From: Cupriavidus taiwanensis
Lineage (GTDB): Bacteria > Pseudomonadota > Gammaproteobacteria > Burkholderiales > Burkholderiaceae
Assembly (NCBI RefSeq): GCF_900250075.1
Contig: NZ_OFTT01000004.1
Span: 1-23,060 of the forward strand
DNA: 23,060 bases
Direction of reading: 5' to 3'
Below the pieces are notes generated by a model that saw only the letters and a list, made by a program, of their open reading frames with translations, made no database searches and had not been told where the DNA came from. The position numbers and the translations under genes were made by a program. Below, piece after piece: positions 1-8,492 of the stretch (the first letter of the stretch is position 1; every line of letters begins with the position of its first letter).

Positions 1-64
1 ATCAGCAGCAGTTGCTGACTGACTATCGGACAAATCTCGGCGTGGCTGTTCCAGCAGCTTGAAT

Positions 65-183
65 GCGTAAGGTTTTGCACAAAAAGAACGGCACTTGCAA
101 CATTGACGGATTCTCAATCAATTGATTCAAAAGGAAAATTTTTAGATAACCGTAAGATTTTGCACGAAAAGGACGACTACCCC
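65..183 (-). repeat. Tn3-family-like terminal inverted repeat with an internal second copy
   Basis: Read on the minus strand from 183, the sequence begins GGGGTAGTCGTCCTTTTCG and continues to about 146 with a GCAAAATCTTACG core. A GGGG start and an ACG-type inner end over about 38 bp is the usual layout of Tn3-family termini. A second, partial copy lies at 65-92 in the same orientation and matches the inner part at about 22 of 26 positions. The orientation implies that the element body lies to the left, outside the window. The outer 23 bases recur at 7059-7081 with three mismatches. A Tn3 transposase fragment lies at 6203-6400. The assignment to Tn3 rests on this layout, not on a database match. 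Confidence 0.5.
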
Positions 184-255
184 TCCTTACGCTTCTGTAT
201 GGCCAGTCCCGAACGCATATCGCGTCGGGATCATCGTTTCATCGGATACCGGCAA

Positions 256-1167
256 TCAGACCGCCACCACCGGGTGGCGCAACGTGCCGATGCCTTCCAC
301 CGTGGCCACCACGGTGTCGCCCGGCCACAGCCACTCCTGCGGGGTGCGGCCTGCGCCGACACCGTCCGGCGTCCCCGTGGCGATGATGTCGCCCGGCTCC
401 AAGGCCATGCCCTTGCTGATGTCCGCGATCAGCGCGGGCACCTTGAACAGCATGTGGCGGGTATTGGAACTCTGCTTGGTCACGCCGTTGACGGTCAGCG
501 ACAGGTCTAGCGTGTGCGGGTTGGGAATTTCGTCAGCGGTGACGATGACCGGACCGAACGGCGCGTAGGTGTCCTGGCCCTTCGAGTAAATCCATTGGCC
601 ATCGCGGCGGCAGTCGCGTGCCGAGATATCGATCATCACGCTGTAGCCAAACACATAGTTCAGCGCATCAGCCTCCTTCACGCCCTTGCCGCGGGTGCCA
701 ATGACGACGGCGAGTTCGACTTCCCAGTCCATCTGCTGGGTGATTTCCTTGTTGTGCTCAATGGCATCGCCCGGGCCAATCACGGTGGTCGGCGGCTTGG
801 AGAAAATCACCGGCTCCTTGGGCAGTTCCTTGGAGGTGTCCAGGCTGCGGCTGGATTCGGCCACGTGCTCGACGTAGTTCAGGCCAATGCCCCAGATGTT
901 CTTGCGGGGGCGCGAGATCGGGGCCAACAGCTTGACGTTCGAGGCCGGGAAGGCCACGCCGAAGGGCAGCTTGCCGCGATACTCGTTCAGCAGCGCGCTG
1001 GTCGAGCGGACTGACTCGGGTCCCAAGTCGATGAACTCGAGCATGGTGGACGGAATGTCCACGCCGACGGCGGCACCGAAGCGGGCAAGGTCAACGATGC
1101 TGCCGTCGACAATGGCGCCCAGGCGGGCGGCGGCGGTGACTTCCGAGCGATATGTAACGAGACGCAT
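256..1167 (-). CDS. Fumarylacetoacetate hydrolase-family protein, probable fumarylpyruvate hydrolase
   Basis: This is a 303-residue FAH-superfamily enzyme. In this operon it most likely hydrolyses the gentisate ring-cleavage product (fumarylpyruvate, or maleylpyruvate directly) to pyruvate and fumarate or maleate. Visible family signatures are GIGLNYVEH near residue 94, the metal-binding WEVELAVVIG (E149, E151) with D180 following, SKGQDTYAPFGP, and the C-terminal GDIIATGTPDGVG. An N-terminal stretch of about 75 residues precedes the catalytic core, so the protein is longer than the roughly 200-230 residues of NagK-type hydrolases. The start at 1167 is preceded by GGAG about 10 bases upstream; the 31 in-frame residues further upstream do not look conserved. 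It is the last gene of the visible operon, 107 bp after the dioxygenase. No maleylpyruvate isomerase follows before the repeat at 183. Substrate assignment is from context. Confidence 0.88.
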   Translation of the reverse strand: MRLVTYRSEVTAAARLGAIVDGSIVDLARFGAAVGVDIPSTMLEFIDLGPESVRSTSALLNEYRGKLPFGVAFPASNVKLLAPISRPRKNIWGIGLNYVEHVAESSRSLDTSKELPKEPVIFSKPPTTVIGPGDAIEHNKEITQQMDWEVELAVVIGTRGKGVKEADALNYVFGYSVMIDISARDCRRDGQWIYSKGQDTYAPFGPVIVTADEIPNPHTLDLSLTVNGVTKQSSNTRHMLFKVPALIADISKGMALEPGDIIATGTPDGVGAGRTPQEWLWPGDTVVATVEGIGTLRHPVVAV

Positions 1168-1274
1168 GGTATTGCTACTCCAGTGAATGCCGCGTTGTCG
1201 GCGGCTGCGCAAATCAACAAAGTTCAGGTTGTGCAAGTCGTGTACATGGGCAACGCACAACGATGGTTCTTATG

Positions 1275-2402
1275 TCAGGCGGCTAGCACCTGGTGGCCGC
1301 CGTTCTCCGACAACGCCTCTTCGCGGTACAGCCCCAACGAATGCATGACGGGCAGGTCGTTGAAGCAGAACAGCACCGCGTCATCACCGAACGACGCGTT
1401 GGCGTGCTCATGGAAGGCCCAGGAGGGCACGCAAAAGATGTCGCGCTCGGTCCAGTCAAAGCGCTGGCCATTGATGACTGAATAGCCAGTGCCCTTGGCG
1501 ACCTGGTAGATGAAGCTGCCGGTGTGGCGATGCGCCTGGGTGGCTTCGCCCGGGCGCAATAGCTGCATGCTGGCGCCGATCGTCGGCATCACCGGTCCCC
1601 CGCTGACCGGATTGACGTAGTGCATCAGCACTCCGTCGAACGGGCTTCCGTCCGTCACCTTGCTGTGGCGAACCAGCGCCTCGTAGGTCGGCGCCCATTC
1701 ATACTTGAACAGCGGTGAATAAGGCTTGGTCCAGTTGCCACCGTGAGGGCGCAGGCCCTTGCCGCCCCAGATGGCCGGCATGTCGTCGACCGGATACGTG
1801 GCGGCCTGCCGGAGATCCGGATGGACGGCGTAGAAGCCGGCTTCCATCGCGTTGACCAGGGGAATATCCAGGCCGTCTTGCCAGATGCAGGTCGTGCCGT
1901 CGGCAGACACACCGTGCTCGTGCCAGGTGCCGTTAGGCGTCAGCACGAAGTCATTGGCGTTCAGCGTCATCTTGTGGCCATCGACGATCGTGTACGCACC
2001 GCTGCCTTCCATGATGAAGCGCAGCGCCGAGGACGAATGCGCGTGCGCCGACGCGGCCTCGCCCGGATGCATCACCTGCAGGCCGGAGTAAAGCCAGCCC
2101 ACGGCCGCGGACACGTCCTGGCGGCCCGGATTGTTCAGGTAGATCACCCGGCGGCCCGCTTTCTCGGGCGTAACGAGGTCAACCGAACGCAGTACATGGT
2201 CACGCAGATCGCGGTAGCGCCACAGCACCGGCAACGATTCCGACTTCGGCTGCCACGGCTCGATCTTGTTGGCAACGGTCCAGAGGGCCCCCGTCTTGAG
2301 AGCGGCCAGTTCCTTGTAGTAGGCCAGCAGCTCGGGGGTGTCCGCCACGTCTGCACGACCCGCTACGTTCTCGCGGTAAGTGTCATATGAGGTATTCGAC
2401 AT
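1275..2402 (-). CDS. Gentisate 1,2-dioxygenase
   Basis: A 375-residue cytosolic bicupin Fe(II) dioxygenase that opens gentisate (2,5-dihydroxybenzoate) between C1 and C2 to give maleylpyruvate. The N-terminal cupin has the metal-binding pattern AHAHSS (H120, H122) followed by the TWHEHG segment (H161, H163). The C-terminal cupin has QAHRHTGSF (H291, H293) and AFHEHAN. Length is in the normal range for the family. The start at 2402 (MSNTSYDTYREN) has a good ribosome site, AGAGGAAG, about 4 bases upstream; a longer in-frame start at 2480 would overlap the preceding gene. It lies 58 bp downstream of the salicylyl-CoA 5-hydroxylase and 107 bp upstream of the hydrolase, so the three are almost certainly co-transcribed. 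The gene is intact. Confidence 0.95.
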   Translation of the reverse strand: MSNTSYDTYRENVAGRADVADTPELLAYYKELAALKTGALWTVANKIEPWQPKSESLPVLWRYRDLRDHVLRSVDLVTPEKAGRRVIYLNNPGRQDVSAAVGWLYSGLQVMHPGEAASAHAHSSSALRFIMEGSGAYTIVDGHKMTLNANDFVLTPNGTWHEHGVSADGTTCIWQDGLDIPLVNAMEAGFYAVHPDLRQAATYPVDDMPAIWGGKGLRPHGGNWTKPYSPLFKYEWAPTYEALVRHSKVTDGSPFDGVLMHYVNPVSGGPVMPTIGASMQLLRPGEATQAHRHTGSFIYQVAKGTGYSVINGQRFDWTERDIFCVPSWAFHEHANASFGDDAVLFCFNDLPVMHSLGLYREEALSENGGHQVLAA

Positions 2403-2460
2403 CGTCTTCCTCTCTTGTGTGTATTCTTCCCCAGAGGGATCGCCTGAGGGGTAGCAACAA

Positions 2461-4788
2461 TCAGGCGCCGGCTGCCGCACGCTTTAGGTTTCGCTCGAGC
2501 TGGTCCTTTGCAAGCAGGTATTGTTTTGGCCATTCGACACTGTGGTAGCCGAGCTTGGCCGTCTCGTGCAGTAGCCAGGCAGGGTCGGCCAGGTGCGGGC
2601 GCGAGATTGCGCAAAGGTCGGCGCGCCCCGAGGCGATGATGCCGTTGACCTGGTCGACTTCCGTGATGGCGCCCACGGCGATGGTCGGTACGCCAGCCTC
2701 GTTGCGGACACGGTCGGAAAACGGGGTCTGGAACATGCGCCCGTATACCGGCTTCTGTTCCGGCGTCACTTCGCCGGACGAGCAGTCAATCACGTCCGCA
2801 CCGGCTTGCTTGAACAGGCGCGCCATTTCGACCGCGTCATCTGCGCTGATGCCGCCGTTTACCCAATCCGTAGCCGAAATCCGCACAGAAATCGGTTTGT
2901 CCTGAGGCCACGCTTCCCGTACCGCCACCAGCACTTCGATCGGGAACGCCATGCGCTGCGCAAGCGTGCCGCCGTATTGGTCGGTACGGTGGTTGGTCAC
3001 CGGGGAGATGAAGCACGAGAGCAGGTAGCCGTGGCCGGCTTGCAGCTCCAGCCAGTCGAAGCCGGCTGCCGCCGCGCGCCGGGCAGCCGCGACAAAGTCG
3101 TCGCGCACGCGGTCCATGTCTTCGCGCGTCATGGCGCGAGGCGTTTGCGAAATGCCCGGCTGGTAAGGCAGGGCGGAAGCCGAAAGCAGGGGCCAGTTGT
3201 TCGCGGGCAGCGGGTGGTCAGCCTGTTCCCAGCCGAGTTGGGTGGAGCCGCGCCGGCCGGCATGGCCGATCTGCACGCCGATGCGCGCACTGGTGTGCTC
3301 ATGGACGAACCCGATAATGCTGGAAAAAGCCGAAACCTGCTCGTCGTTCCAAAGCCCCGGGCAACCCGGCGTGATGCGTCCGTCGGGCGAGACCGCGGTC
3401 ATTTCCACCATCACGAGTCCGGCACCGCCCAGCGCGCGGCTCCCGAGGTGGACCATGTGGAAGGTGCCCGGCATGCCGTCCTGGCACGAATACATAGCGG
3501 TCGGGGAGACCACCACGCGGTTCTTCAGCGCGACCCCGCGTACGGTGTAGGGCGTCAGGAGAGGCGGCACCGCCGTGGCTTCGGTGCCGGCGCGCTTGGC
3601 CAGCCAGGATTCATAACCTTCCAGCCAGGCCTTGTCGCGCAGGCGCAGGTTCTCGTGCGAGATGCGTTGTGAGCGGGTCAGCAGCGAGTACGCGAACTGC
3701 TCGGGTTCCAGTTCTTCATAGCGCTTGACGTTCTCGAACCATTCGGTGGAGTTGCGCGCCGCATTCTGTATTTTCAGGACTTCGACGGAACGCACCGCTT
3801 CGTACTGCGCCAGCGCCGCTTCCAATGAGCCATCGACACGCTTGATGGTACGCGCCAACTCGATGGCATCCTCGAGCGCCAGCTTGGTGCCGGAACCAAT
3901 CGAGAAGTGTGCGGTGTGCGCAGCATCACCCATCAGCACCACCGGCACTTTCTTATCAGCGCCGTTGTCGGTAGTCAGCGTGTTCCAATGCACCCACTTT
4001 TCGCAGATCACGCGCGGGAACTGAATCCATATCGCCGAGCCGCGCAGGTGAGAGGCGTTGCTGATGAGCGGATTCCCATCCAGGTACGGGGCGAAAAGGC
4101 GCTCGCAGTAGGCGATACCTTCTTCCTGGCTCATCTGGTCGATGCCCGCCGCCTTCCACGTTTCTTCGGGTGTCTCGACAATGAATGTCGAAGTCCCGTC
4201 TTCGAAACGGTAGGCGTGCGCCTGGAACCAGCCATGCTCGGTCGGCACGAAAATGAAGTTGAACGCGTCGAATACCTTTCTCGTGCCCAGCCAGACGAAG
4301 CGGCACTTGCGGGTGTCGATATCCGGGCGGAACGTGTCGGCGTAGCGTTTACGCACCACGCTGTTCAGGCCGTCAGAGGCAAGGACCAGGTCGGCGTTGT
4401 ACTTGCGCGCGATGACCTGGTCGTCGTCGACATTGGTTTCGAAAACCAGTTCGACGCCGACTTCCTCGCAACGCGCCTGCAGGATGTTCAACAGGCGCTT
4501 ACGGCCGATGCCGATGAAACCGTGACCGCCGCTGCGCACCGCCCGGCCCTTGAAGTGAACTTCAACGTCGTCCCAGCGATTGAACGCGTCGCCGATCGTG
4601 TCGGCCGAAACAGGATCGGCTTCCCGCAGGTTGCCTAGGGTTGCGTCGGAGAACACAACTCCCCATCCGAAAGTGTCATAGGGGCGATTGCGCTCCACCA
4701 CGACGACTTCATTGGCGAGATCCTGCAGTTTCATCAACAGGCCGAAATAGAGGCCGGCGGGACCACCGCCGATACATACGATCTTCAT
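2461..4788 (-). CDS. Bifunctional salicylyl-CoA 5-hydroxylase / flavin oxidoreductase
   Basis: This is a 775-residue fusion. About residues 1-375 form an FAD monooxygenase of the p-hydroxybenzoate hydroxylase type: the dinucleotide-binding [11 protein letters not shown] is at residues 6-16, an [10 protein letters not shown] segment follows in the middle, and a [17 protein letters not shown] motif lies near residue 290. About residues 400-775 form an Old Yellow Enzyme-type NADH:flavin oxidoreductase, with [20 protein letters not shown] at its start and the [19 protein letters not shown] active-site segment. The same architecture occurs in 2-aminobenzoyl-CoA monooxygenase/reductase, which is the main alternative. 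The neighbouring gentisate dioxygenase and thioesterase favour 5-hydroxylation of salicylyl-CoA, as in the SdgC route. The start at 4788 (MKIVCIGGG) has GGA about 9 bases upstream; an ATG four codons earlier is also possible. A 209-bp gap without a gene separates it from the thioesterase relic. Confidence 0.88.
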   Translation of the reverse strand: MKIVCIGGGPAGLYFGLLMKLQDLANEVVVVERNRPYDTFGWGVVFSDATLGNLREADPVSADTIGDAFNRWDDVEVHFKGRAVRSGGHGFIGIGRKRLLNILQARCEEVGVELVFETNVDDDQVIARKYNADLVLASDGLNSVVRKRYADTFRPDIDTRKCRFVWLGTRKVFDAFNFIFVPTEHGWFQAHAYRFEDGTSTFIVETPEETWKAAGIDQMSQEEGIAYCERLFAPYLDGNPLISNASHLRGSAIWIQFPRVICEKWVHWNTLTTDNGADKKVPVVLMGDAAHTAHFSIGSGTKLALEDAIELARTIKRVDGSLEAALAQYEAVRSVEVLKIQNAARNSTEWFENVKRYEELEPEQFAYSLLTRSQRISHENLRLRDKAWLEGYESWLAKRAGTEATAVPPLLTPYTVRGVALKNRVVVSPTAMYSCQDGMPGTFHMVHLGSRALGGAGLVMVEMTAVSPDGRITPGCPGLWNDEQVSAFSSIIGFVHEHTSARIGVQIGHAGRRGSTQLGWEQADHPLPANNWPLLSASALPYQPGISQTPRAMTREDMDRVRDDFVAAARRAAAAGFDWLELQAGHGYLLSCFISPVTNHRTDQYGGTLAQRMAFPIEVLVAVREAWPQDKPISVRISATDWVNGGISADDAVEMARLFKQAGADVIDCSSGEVTPEQKPVYGRMFQTPFSDRVRNEAGVPTIAVGAITEVDQVNGIIASGRADLCAISRPHLADPAWLLHETAKLGYHSVEWPKQYLLAKDQLERNLKRAAAGA

Positions 4789-4997
4789 GGCTGTTTCCAA
4801 ATCAAGTTATCACCGGAGCCTTCGGCGCCCCCGCGCGGGTCGCGTTGGCATTTGCCCAAGGTCTGAACGTGCTGGATTTAGACCGTTTCGCGAAAAGGCC
4901 AACCGCCCGAAGCAGAATGCGTCCCGATACGGTGAGCCAACTCAGTCAACGCCCCATGTTCTGTGCGGGCCGGGGCCGTCCCATGCTCGATGGCAGC

Positions 4998-5392
4998 TCA
5001 CAGGTTATCCGGGACCGGGATCGCCAAGTGCGTGTCGAGAGAGGTCATCACGATGGTCTGTGTGGCCGCCAGTCGCACGTCGCCGTCTGCCCGCGAGCAT
5101 CGCCAGGCCAGGGTGATCGACTTTCCGCCAACACGCAGCACTTCAAGCTCCAGCCAGACCTTCTCGCCAAAGCGGCTGACCGCTTTGAAGTCCACCTCGA
5201 GGTGGACCGTTGGCATCCCGAGCCGGCGCGCGCCAATCACACCGTGGTACCCATCCGGCAACAGGGTGTCGATCCAGCCTTCGATCAGGTCGTTAAACAT
5301 CACGAAGTACTAGGGGGGAACACAATCCCAGCGGGATCGCATTCGGAGAAATGGATCTTGTGCTGGCGCCTGAAGGTGTGCGGAGCGGTCAT
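4998..5392 (-). pseudogene. Frameshifted 4-hydroxybenzoyl-CoA thioesterase-family gene (acyl-CoA thioesterase)
   Basis: Two frames encode one hot-dog thioesterase. From ATG 5392 the first frame gives MTAPHTFRRQHKIHFSECD then PAGIVFPP, which includes the family's catalytic DPAG-IVF segment. The second frame resumes at YFVMFNDLIEGW and runs to the stop at 4998. Between them, at about 5310-5318, a run of six C (minus strand) is followed by an in-frame TAG. Family proteins read GIVFxPRYFxMFND, so one base appears to be missing. Adding a single C would still leave the TAG, so this is more than a homopolymer reading error. The intact protein would be about 130 residues and would release gentisate from gentisyl-CoA. 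AGGA lies 10 bases before ATG 5392. A residual 101-residue product could start at GTG 5303 but would lack the catalytic Asp. Confidence 0.82.
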
Positions 5393-5466
5393 GATCTTCA
5401 ATTCCTGCAAGGGGTTCGGAGTTAGGTCACGCCAGCGCGTGGCGCACCAGGGCTTCCTTCAGCTTC

Positions 5467-6130
5467 TTGCTAGACCTGCTTCACCAGATCAAGAACTGGT
5501 TGCCACGTACGTCTCTGCACATCCTCTCCAACGGCCGCAAATTTTCTGACGCAGCGTTCGCCGAGGAATATGCGGCAGTCCAGCACCCGGATGTCACGAT
5601 AGGCATTCCGGTGTACTCGGCGGACCCGGCACGACACGACTATGTCGTCCAAGCCGACGGCGCCTTTGACGAGACAATTCGGGCATTCTAAACCTGAAGC
5701 GCCTGAATCAGAAGGTCGAGATTCGTGTTGTCGTACACAAGCAAACCTACGTAGGACTGTCAGCACTCGCCGAGTTCATTGCACGGAACCTCTTGTTTGT
5801 AGACCACATCGCGCCTAATGGCGCTGGAGATGACCGGTTTCACCCGCGCGAACCTGGACGCGCTATGGATTGACCCTGCCGACTACAAAGCCGAGCTCAG
5901 CACAGCTGTTCGGATTCCGAGGAGCTATGGGCTTCGGACATCGGTTTACAACCATCAACTGTGCTTGGTGAATTCCGACGTCGAGCCCGCTTATGTCAAG
6001 TTCAATCTCGGATTGGAAGAACGAATACGCACCCGAATGCGAGCGCTGTACGCGATGGCGCGAGTGTGGTGGATTTTTCTCTTCTGGCATTCAGCATGGC
6101 TACAGCAAGTCGATTCGCGCATTCACGTAA
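5467..6130 (+). pseudogene. hxsC: Decayed 5'-truncated hxsC (His-Xaa-Ser system radical SAM maturase)
   Basis: The middle and C-terminal parts of HxsC can be pieced together from three frames. Frame 1 (5467-5682) gives LHQIKNWLPRTSLHILSNGR, then PDVTIGIPVYS and GAFDETIR. After a one-base loss near 5683 the text continues as ILNLKRLNQKVEIRVVVHKQ and LAEFIARNLLFVDHIA. After an extra base near 5815 it gives MALEMTGFTRANLDALWIDP and YNHQLCLVNSDVEPAYVK. After an extra T near 6000 it ends SISDWKNEYAPECERCTRWR then ECGGFFSSGIQHGYSKSIR, stopping at TAA 6130. The C-terminal Cys cluster (CxxCxxxxxC) is retained. The N-terminal radical SAM CxxxCxxC segment is missing, cut off at about 5465 where the sequence passes into the catabolic-operon side. 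No hxsA, hxsB or hxsD is nearby. Recognition is from remembered family sequence. Confidence 0.72.
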
Positions 6131-6202
6131 GCTGCCGGCGAACAATGTCGATGGCCACTTGCTTCAAAGTGGCTTCAAACCACCATTCAACTAGGTCAAA
6201 AC

Positions 6203-6400
6203 AGCTACCTTGTTCGAGTAAATGGCGCGCTGGAGTTGGTGCACCGACTCCCCTCGGTTGAGTAGCGTGCGCAGCTCCCGTCGAAACTCGGTATTGCTGA
6301 AAAAATCGCACAAGAAGAGCGTGCGCAGCATCTTGCCCTGATGATGTGCTGCCCGATGGATAGGGTCGCCTTGGGCGGCGCTGCCGAACCGCCGCAGCAC
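6203..6400 (-). pseudogene. tnpA: Tn3-family transposase (TnpA) C-terminal fragment
   Basis: About 66 residues read GSAAQGDPIHRAA, then LRTLFLCDFFSNTEFRREL, then LLNRGESVHQLQRAIY. This is the well-conserved region near the C-terminus of Tn3-family TnpA, roughly 100 residues before the normal end. It is cut on both sides: at about 6400 it abuts an IS110-family transposase reading the other way, and at about 6203 it stops within a few residues of the NKVA motif. The rest of tnpA, tnpR and the res site are absent. It is a non-functional fragment. Confidence 0.8.
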
Positions 6401-6785
6401 GACGGAGGTGCCTGGCATCGGTCCGGTCACCGCCACGGCCATGGTTGCCGCAGTCGGGGATGCCAAGCAATTCAGGAACGGCCGGCATCTGGCGGCCTGG
6501 CTCGGCCTGGTACCACATCAGTACTCCTCGGGAGGCAAACCTCGGCTTCACGGCATCAGCCGGCGCGGCGACACCTACCTGCGGACCCTGCTCATCCACG
6601 GCGCCCGGGTCGTGCTGCGTTACTCAACGACAAAGTCCGATCCACAGAGCGTCTGACTGCAGCAGTTGATTGCACGACGGGGACACAACTGCGCGGCGGT
6701 CGCGCTGGCCAACAAGAGCGCTCGCGTCATCCAGGCGCTGCTCAGCAGCGACTCGACCTACATAACGCGAAGCGCGGCAGCATAA
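6401..6785 (+). pseudogene. IS110-family transposase C-terminal fragment, interrupted by a stop
   Basis: The frame reads EVPGIGPVTATAMVAAVGD, GRHLAAWLGLVPHQYSSGGK and GISRRGDTYLRTLLIHGAR, which is the C-terminal Transposase_20 domain of IS110 elements. An in-frame TGA at 6654-6656 falls where relatives have Trp (SDPQSVW), so TGG has probably become TGA. The frame then continues as LQQLIARRGHNCAAVALANK to the TAA at 6783-6785. The N-terminal RuvC-like DEDD domain is missing, replaced at about 6400 by the reversed Tn3 fragment. The non-coding tail of the element seems to persist to about 7055. Confidence 0.82.
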
Positions 6786-7055
6786 CCCAACAACCGCTTG
6801 CAAGGAGGAGGGATACCCACGCAGGTTTGCGAAGCTTCTCAAAGCGATGGCGAAATTGGTTGAACCAGCATCCTGAAGCCTGATTTTGGTGCCGGCGGCC
6901 TCTGAGGCACGCCGCGATTTTGCTAAGGACGGGATGCGCGGATCTCATCGAGGCTGCGGGCATGCTTCGGCAAGGGCCCACTAGGCAAGCCGGATACATG
7001 CATGCAGGCCGTTCGACATCACCAACAAGAAGCTTGCAAAAGGCGTCGGGTCCAT
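6786..7055 (+). other. Non-coding 3' tail of the IS110-family element
   Basis: This stretch of about 270 bp between the transposase end and the Tn3-like repeat holds no convincing gene. The sequence around 7020-7055 (caccaacaagaagcttgcaa followed by a GGGTCCATAC end) resembles the right end of IS1111-group members of the IS110 family. In that group the bridge RNA is encoded in the right-end non-coding region, so a degenerate bridge-RNA locus may lie here. That is inference; no RNA structure was computed. Confidence 0.4.
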
Positions 7056-7058
7056 ACA

Positions 7059-7081
7059 TGCACAAAAAGAAGGACTACCCC
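7059..7081 (-). repeat. Outer part of a Tn3-like terminal repeat, cut by the IS110 element
   Basis: Read on the minus strand from 7081 it begins GGGGTAGTCCTTCTTTTTG and ends GTGCA. It matches the outer 23 bases of the repeat ending at 183 at 20 positions, with no gap. The inner part, expected next, is absent and the end of the IS110-family element begins instead. This is what an IS1111-type insertion into a Tn3 terminal repeat would leave. Confidence 0.5.
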
Positions 7082-7118
7082 GCTAGGCTATCCGGCCTTG
7101 GTGCAGCGTTGAGAAGGG

Positions 7119-8492
7119 CTACGCCGCGACCCTGCCGAAGACGTTGCGCAAAGGTACAAGGTTGGCCAGCTGCCGGCGCGCTTCGTTGGCACGGAACAGG
7201 TCGCTGCTGCCGACGTAGGCTTGTGCGAAATCCGCCTTGAACTGGTCGAGCGCACCATACAGGTCGAGGATGGTAGCGAGGACGTTCAGGTGGTCGATCC
7301 GATCGCGGTAGATGCCTCGCGCCACCTTGTTTTCCGGCCCGTAGAACAGCGTGGTGATGCGGTCGATGCCGTATTGATAGCTGCCCGCGATCTTGGCAAT
7401 TTGCCCGATGTAGGCGTCATAGGGCCCGGTGCCGTTGGTGTTGTCGGTAAAGCCATCTTCATCGGTGGTGACAATCAGCAGGCTGTCGTTGGCACGCGCC
7501 CAATCCGCATAAGACTTGATGTTGGCCTGCAGCCACTGGTCGCACGCTGCCTTGGAGCCCGTGTGGATGTTATTGGCATTGGTTGGTACTACGATCGACA
7601 CGGTGGGCAACTGGTCGTAGCCCGCCGGCTTGCCGTCCTTGTCGATGCCGAAGCCCGGGTATTTCTGGCCGTCGGTAGGATCAGTGGTTGCGGTCATGGA
7701 CAGGTTGGCGGACAGCGGCAGCACAAAGCGGGATTTGCTGGCCGGCACATCGGTCTTGGGCAGGTTGATCCAGTTGATGACCGGGTTATGCCGGCGCGCG
7801 TAGCCATCGATGACGGGGTCCTTGGTGTAGCCTTTTTTATCGAAGCTAGGGTACGGCAGCCACTCGGAGAACGAGGCAAACGTATGCCCCGCCTGGATGA
7901 TGGCGGCGCCCAGGTTCGGAGTGGTGAACGGCCGCATGTTCGCAGGTATCAGGTTGTTGCTGATGCCAACGGGGGTATTCTTGATCGGCTCGGCCAGCTT
8001 GTTGCCATAAGGGTCTTGGTAGGCCGTGCCCAGAAACGGCGAACCGGGTGACTGGAACCAGTCGGGCAGAGCGCCCTGGTTGTTGCCCGCATAGAGATAA
8101 AAGTAGTTGGTCTGGCTGCCGCGTGACGGGACCGAATGCCGGAACCCGGTTGGCGCGATGCCATAGGGGGTTTCGGCGAAATAGGCGTTAGCCATCAATG
8201 CGCTGTTGTCGGCCAGTGAGTTCAGATAGGGCATGGCTGGGTCACCCACCAGTTCCTGCAGCGACTTGTTTTCCAGGATCACCATGACCGTGCGCTTCGG
8301 CACCCAAACACCATCATCGTCGCCTCCATAGCCGGCAAGCAAGGAGCTACCAAACATCGAGACCAGCGATGCAGCCAGTCCGCCCTTGATAAGGTCTCGC
8401 CGCCGCGAGTTGGCAATCAGCAGGGCCTGCGCGTCTTCGGCCACAGCTGCGGCGAGCGAAGGTTGTGGATCGTAGGGGGTGTTGTTGCTCAT
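7119..8492 (-). CDS. Secreted phosphoesterase (alkaline/acid phosphatase-like superfamily)
   Basis: A 457-residue protein of the PF04185-type phosphoesterase family (phospholipase C/acid phosphatase-like), which hydrolyses phosphate esters outside the cytoplasm. The metal-site motifs are VMVILENKS near residue 69 (E74, N75), VTTDEDG in the C-terminal half and RIDHLNVLATILDLYG near the end. The N-terminus has a long polar stretch, then SRRRDLIKGG (residues 29-38, a twin-arginine-like signal), a hydrophobic segment and LLAGYGGDDD. Close relatives, as I remember them, have Cys in place of Y55, making a lipobox. The codon is TAT, one transition from TGT. The start at 8492 (MSNNTPYD) has no clear ribosome site; a GTG at 8534 would add 14 residues. 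The reading frame is intact although flanked by insertion-sequence debris. The substrate is unknown. Confidence 0.82.
   Translation of the reverse strand: MSNNTPYDPQPSLAAAVAEDAQALLIANSRRRDLIKGGLAASLVSMFGSSLLAGYGGDDDGVWVPKRTVMVILENKSLQELVGDPAMPYLNSLADNSALMANAYFAETPYGIAPTGFRHSVPSRGSQTNYFYLYAGNNQGALPDWFQSPGSPFLGTAYQDPYGNKLAEPIKNTPVGISNNLIPANMRPFTTPNLGAAIIQAGHTFASFSEWLPYPSFDKKGYTKDPVIDGYARRHNPVINWINLPKTDVPASKSRFVLPLSANLSMTATTDPTDGQKYPGFGIDKDGKPAGYDQLPTVSIVVPTNANNIHTGSKAACDQWLQANIKSYADWARANDSLLIVTTDEDGFTDNTNGTGPYDAYIGQIAKIAGSYQYGIDRITTLFYGPENKVARGIYRDRIDHLNVLATILDLYGALDQFKADFAQAYVGSSDLFRANEARRQLANLVPLRNVFGRVAA

Noticed and set aside
284..1014. Several long plus-strand open frames opposite the FAH-family gene
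   Set aside because: They are antisense shadows of a clear enzyme with family motifs and have no ribosome sites.
2593..3672. 359-codon plus-strand open frame
   Set aside because: Lies antisense to the salicylyl-CoA 5-hydroxylase; Arg/His-rich composition typical of a GC-rich shadow frame.
4789..4997. Promoter for the hydroxylase in the 209-bp gap (TTGACT on the minus strand)
   Set aside because: No -10 element at 16-18 bp spacing could be found, so the hexamer alone is not convincing.
5427..5474. C-terminal coding remnant KKLKEALVRHALA on the minus strand
   Set aside because: Too short to identify; mentioned only as part of the hxsC junction finding.
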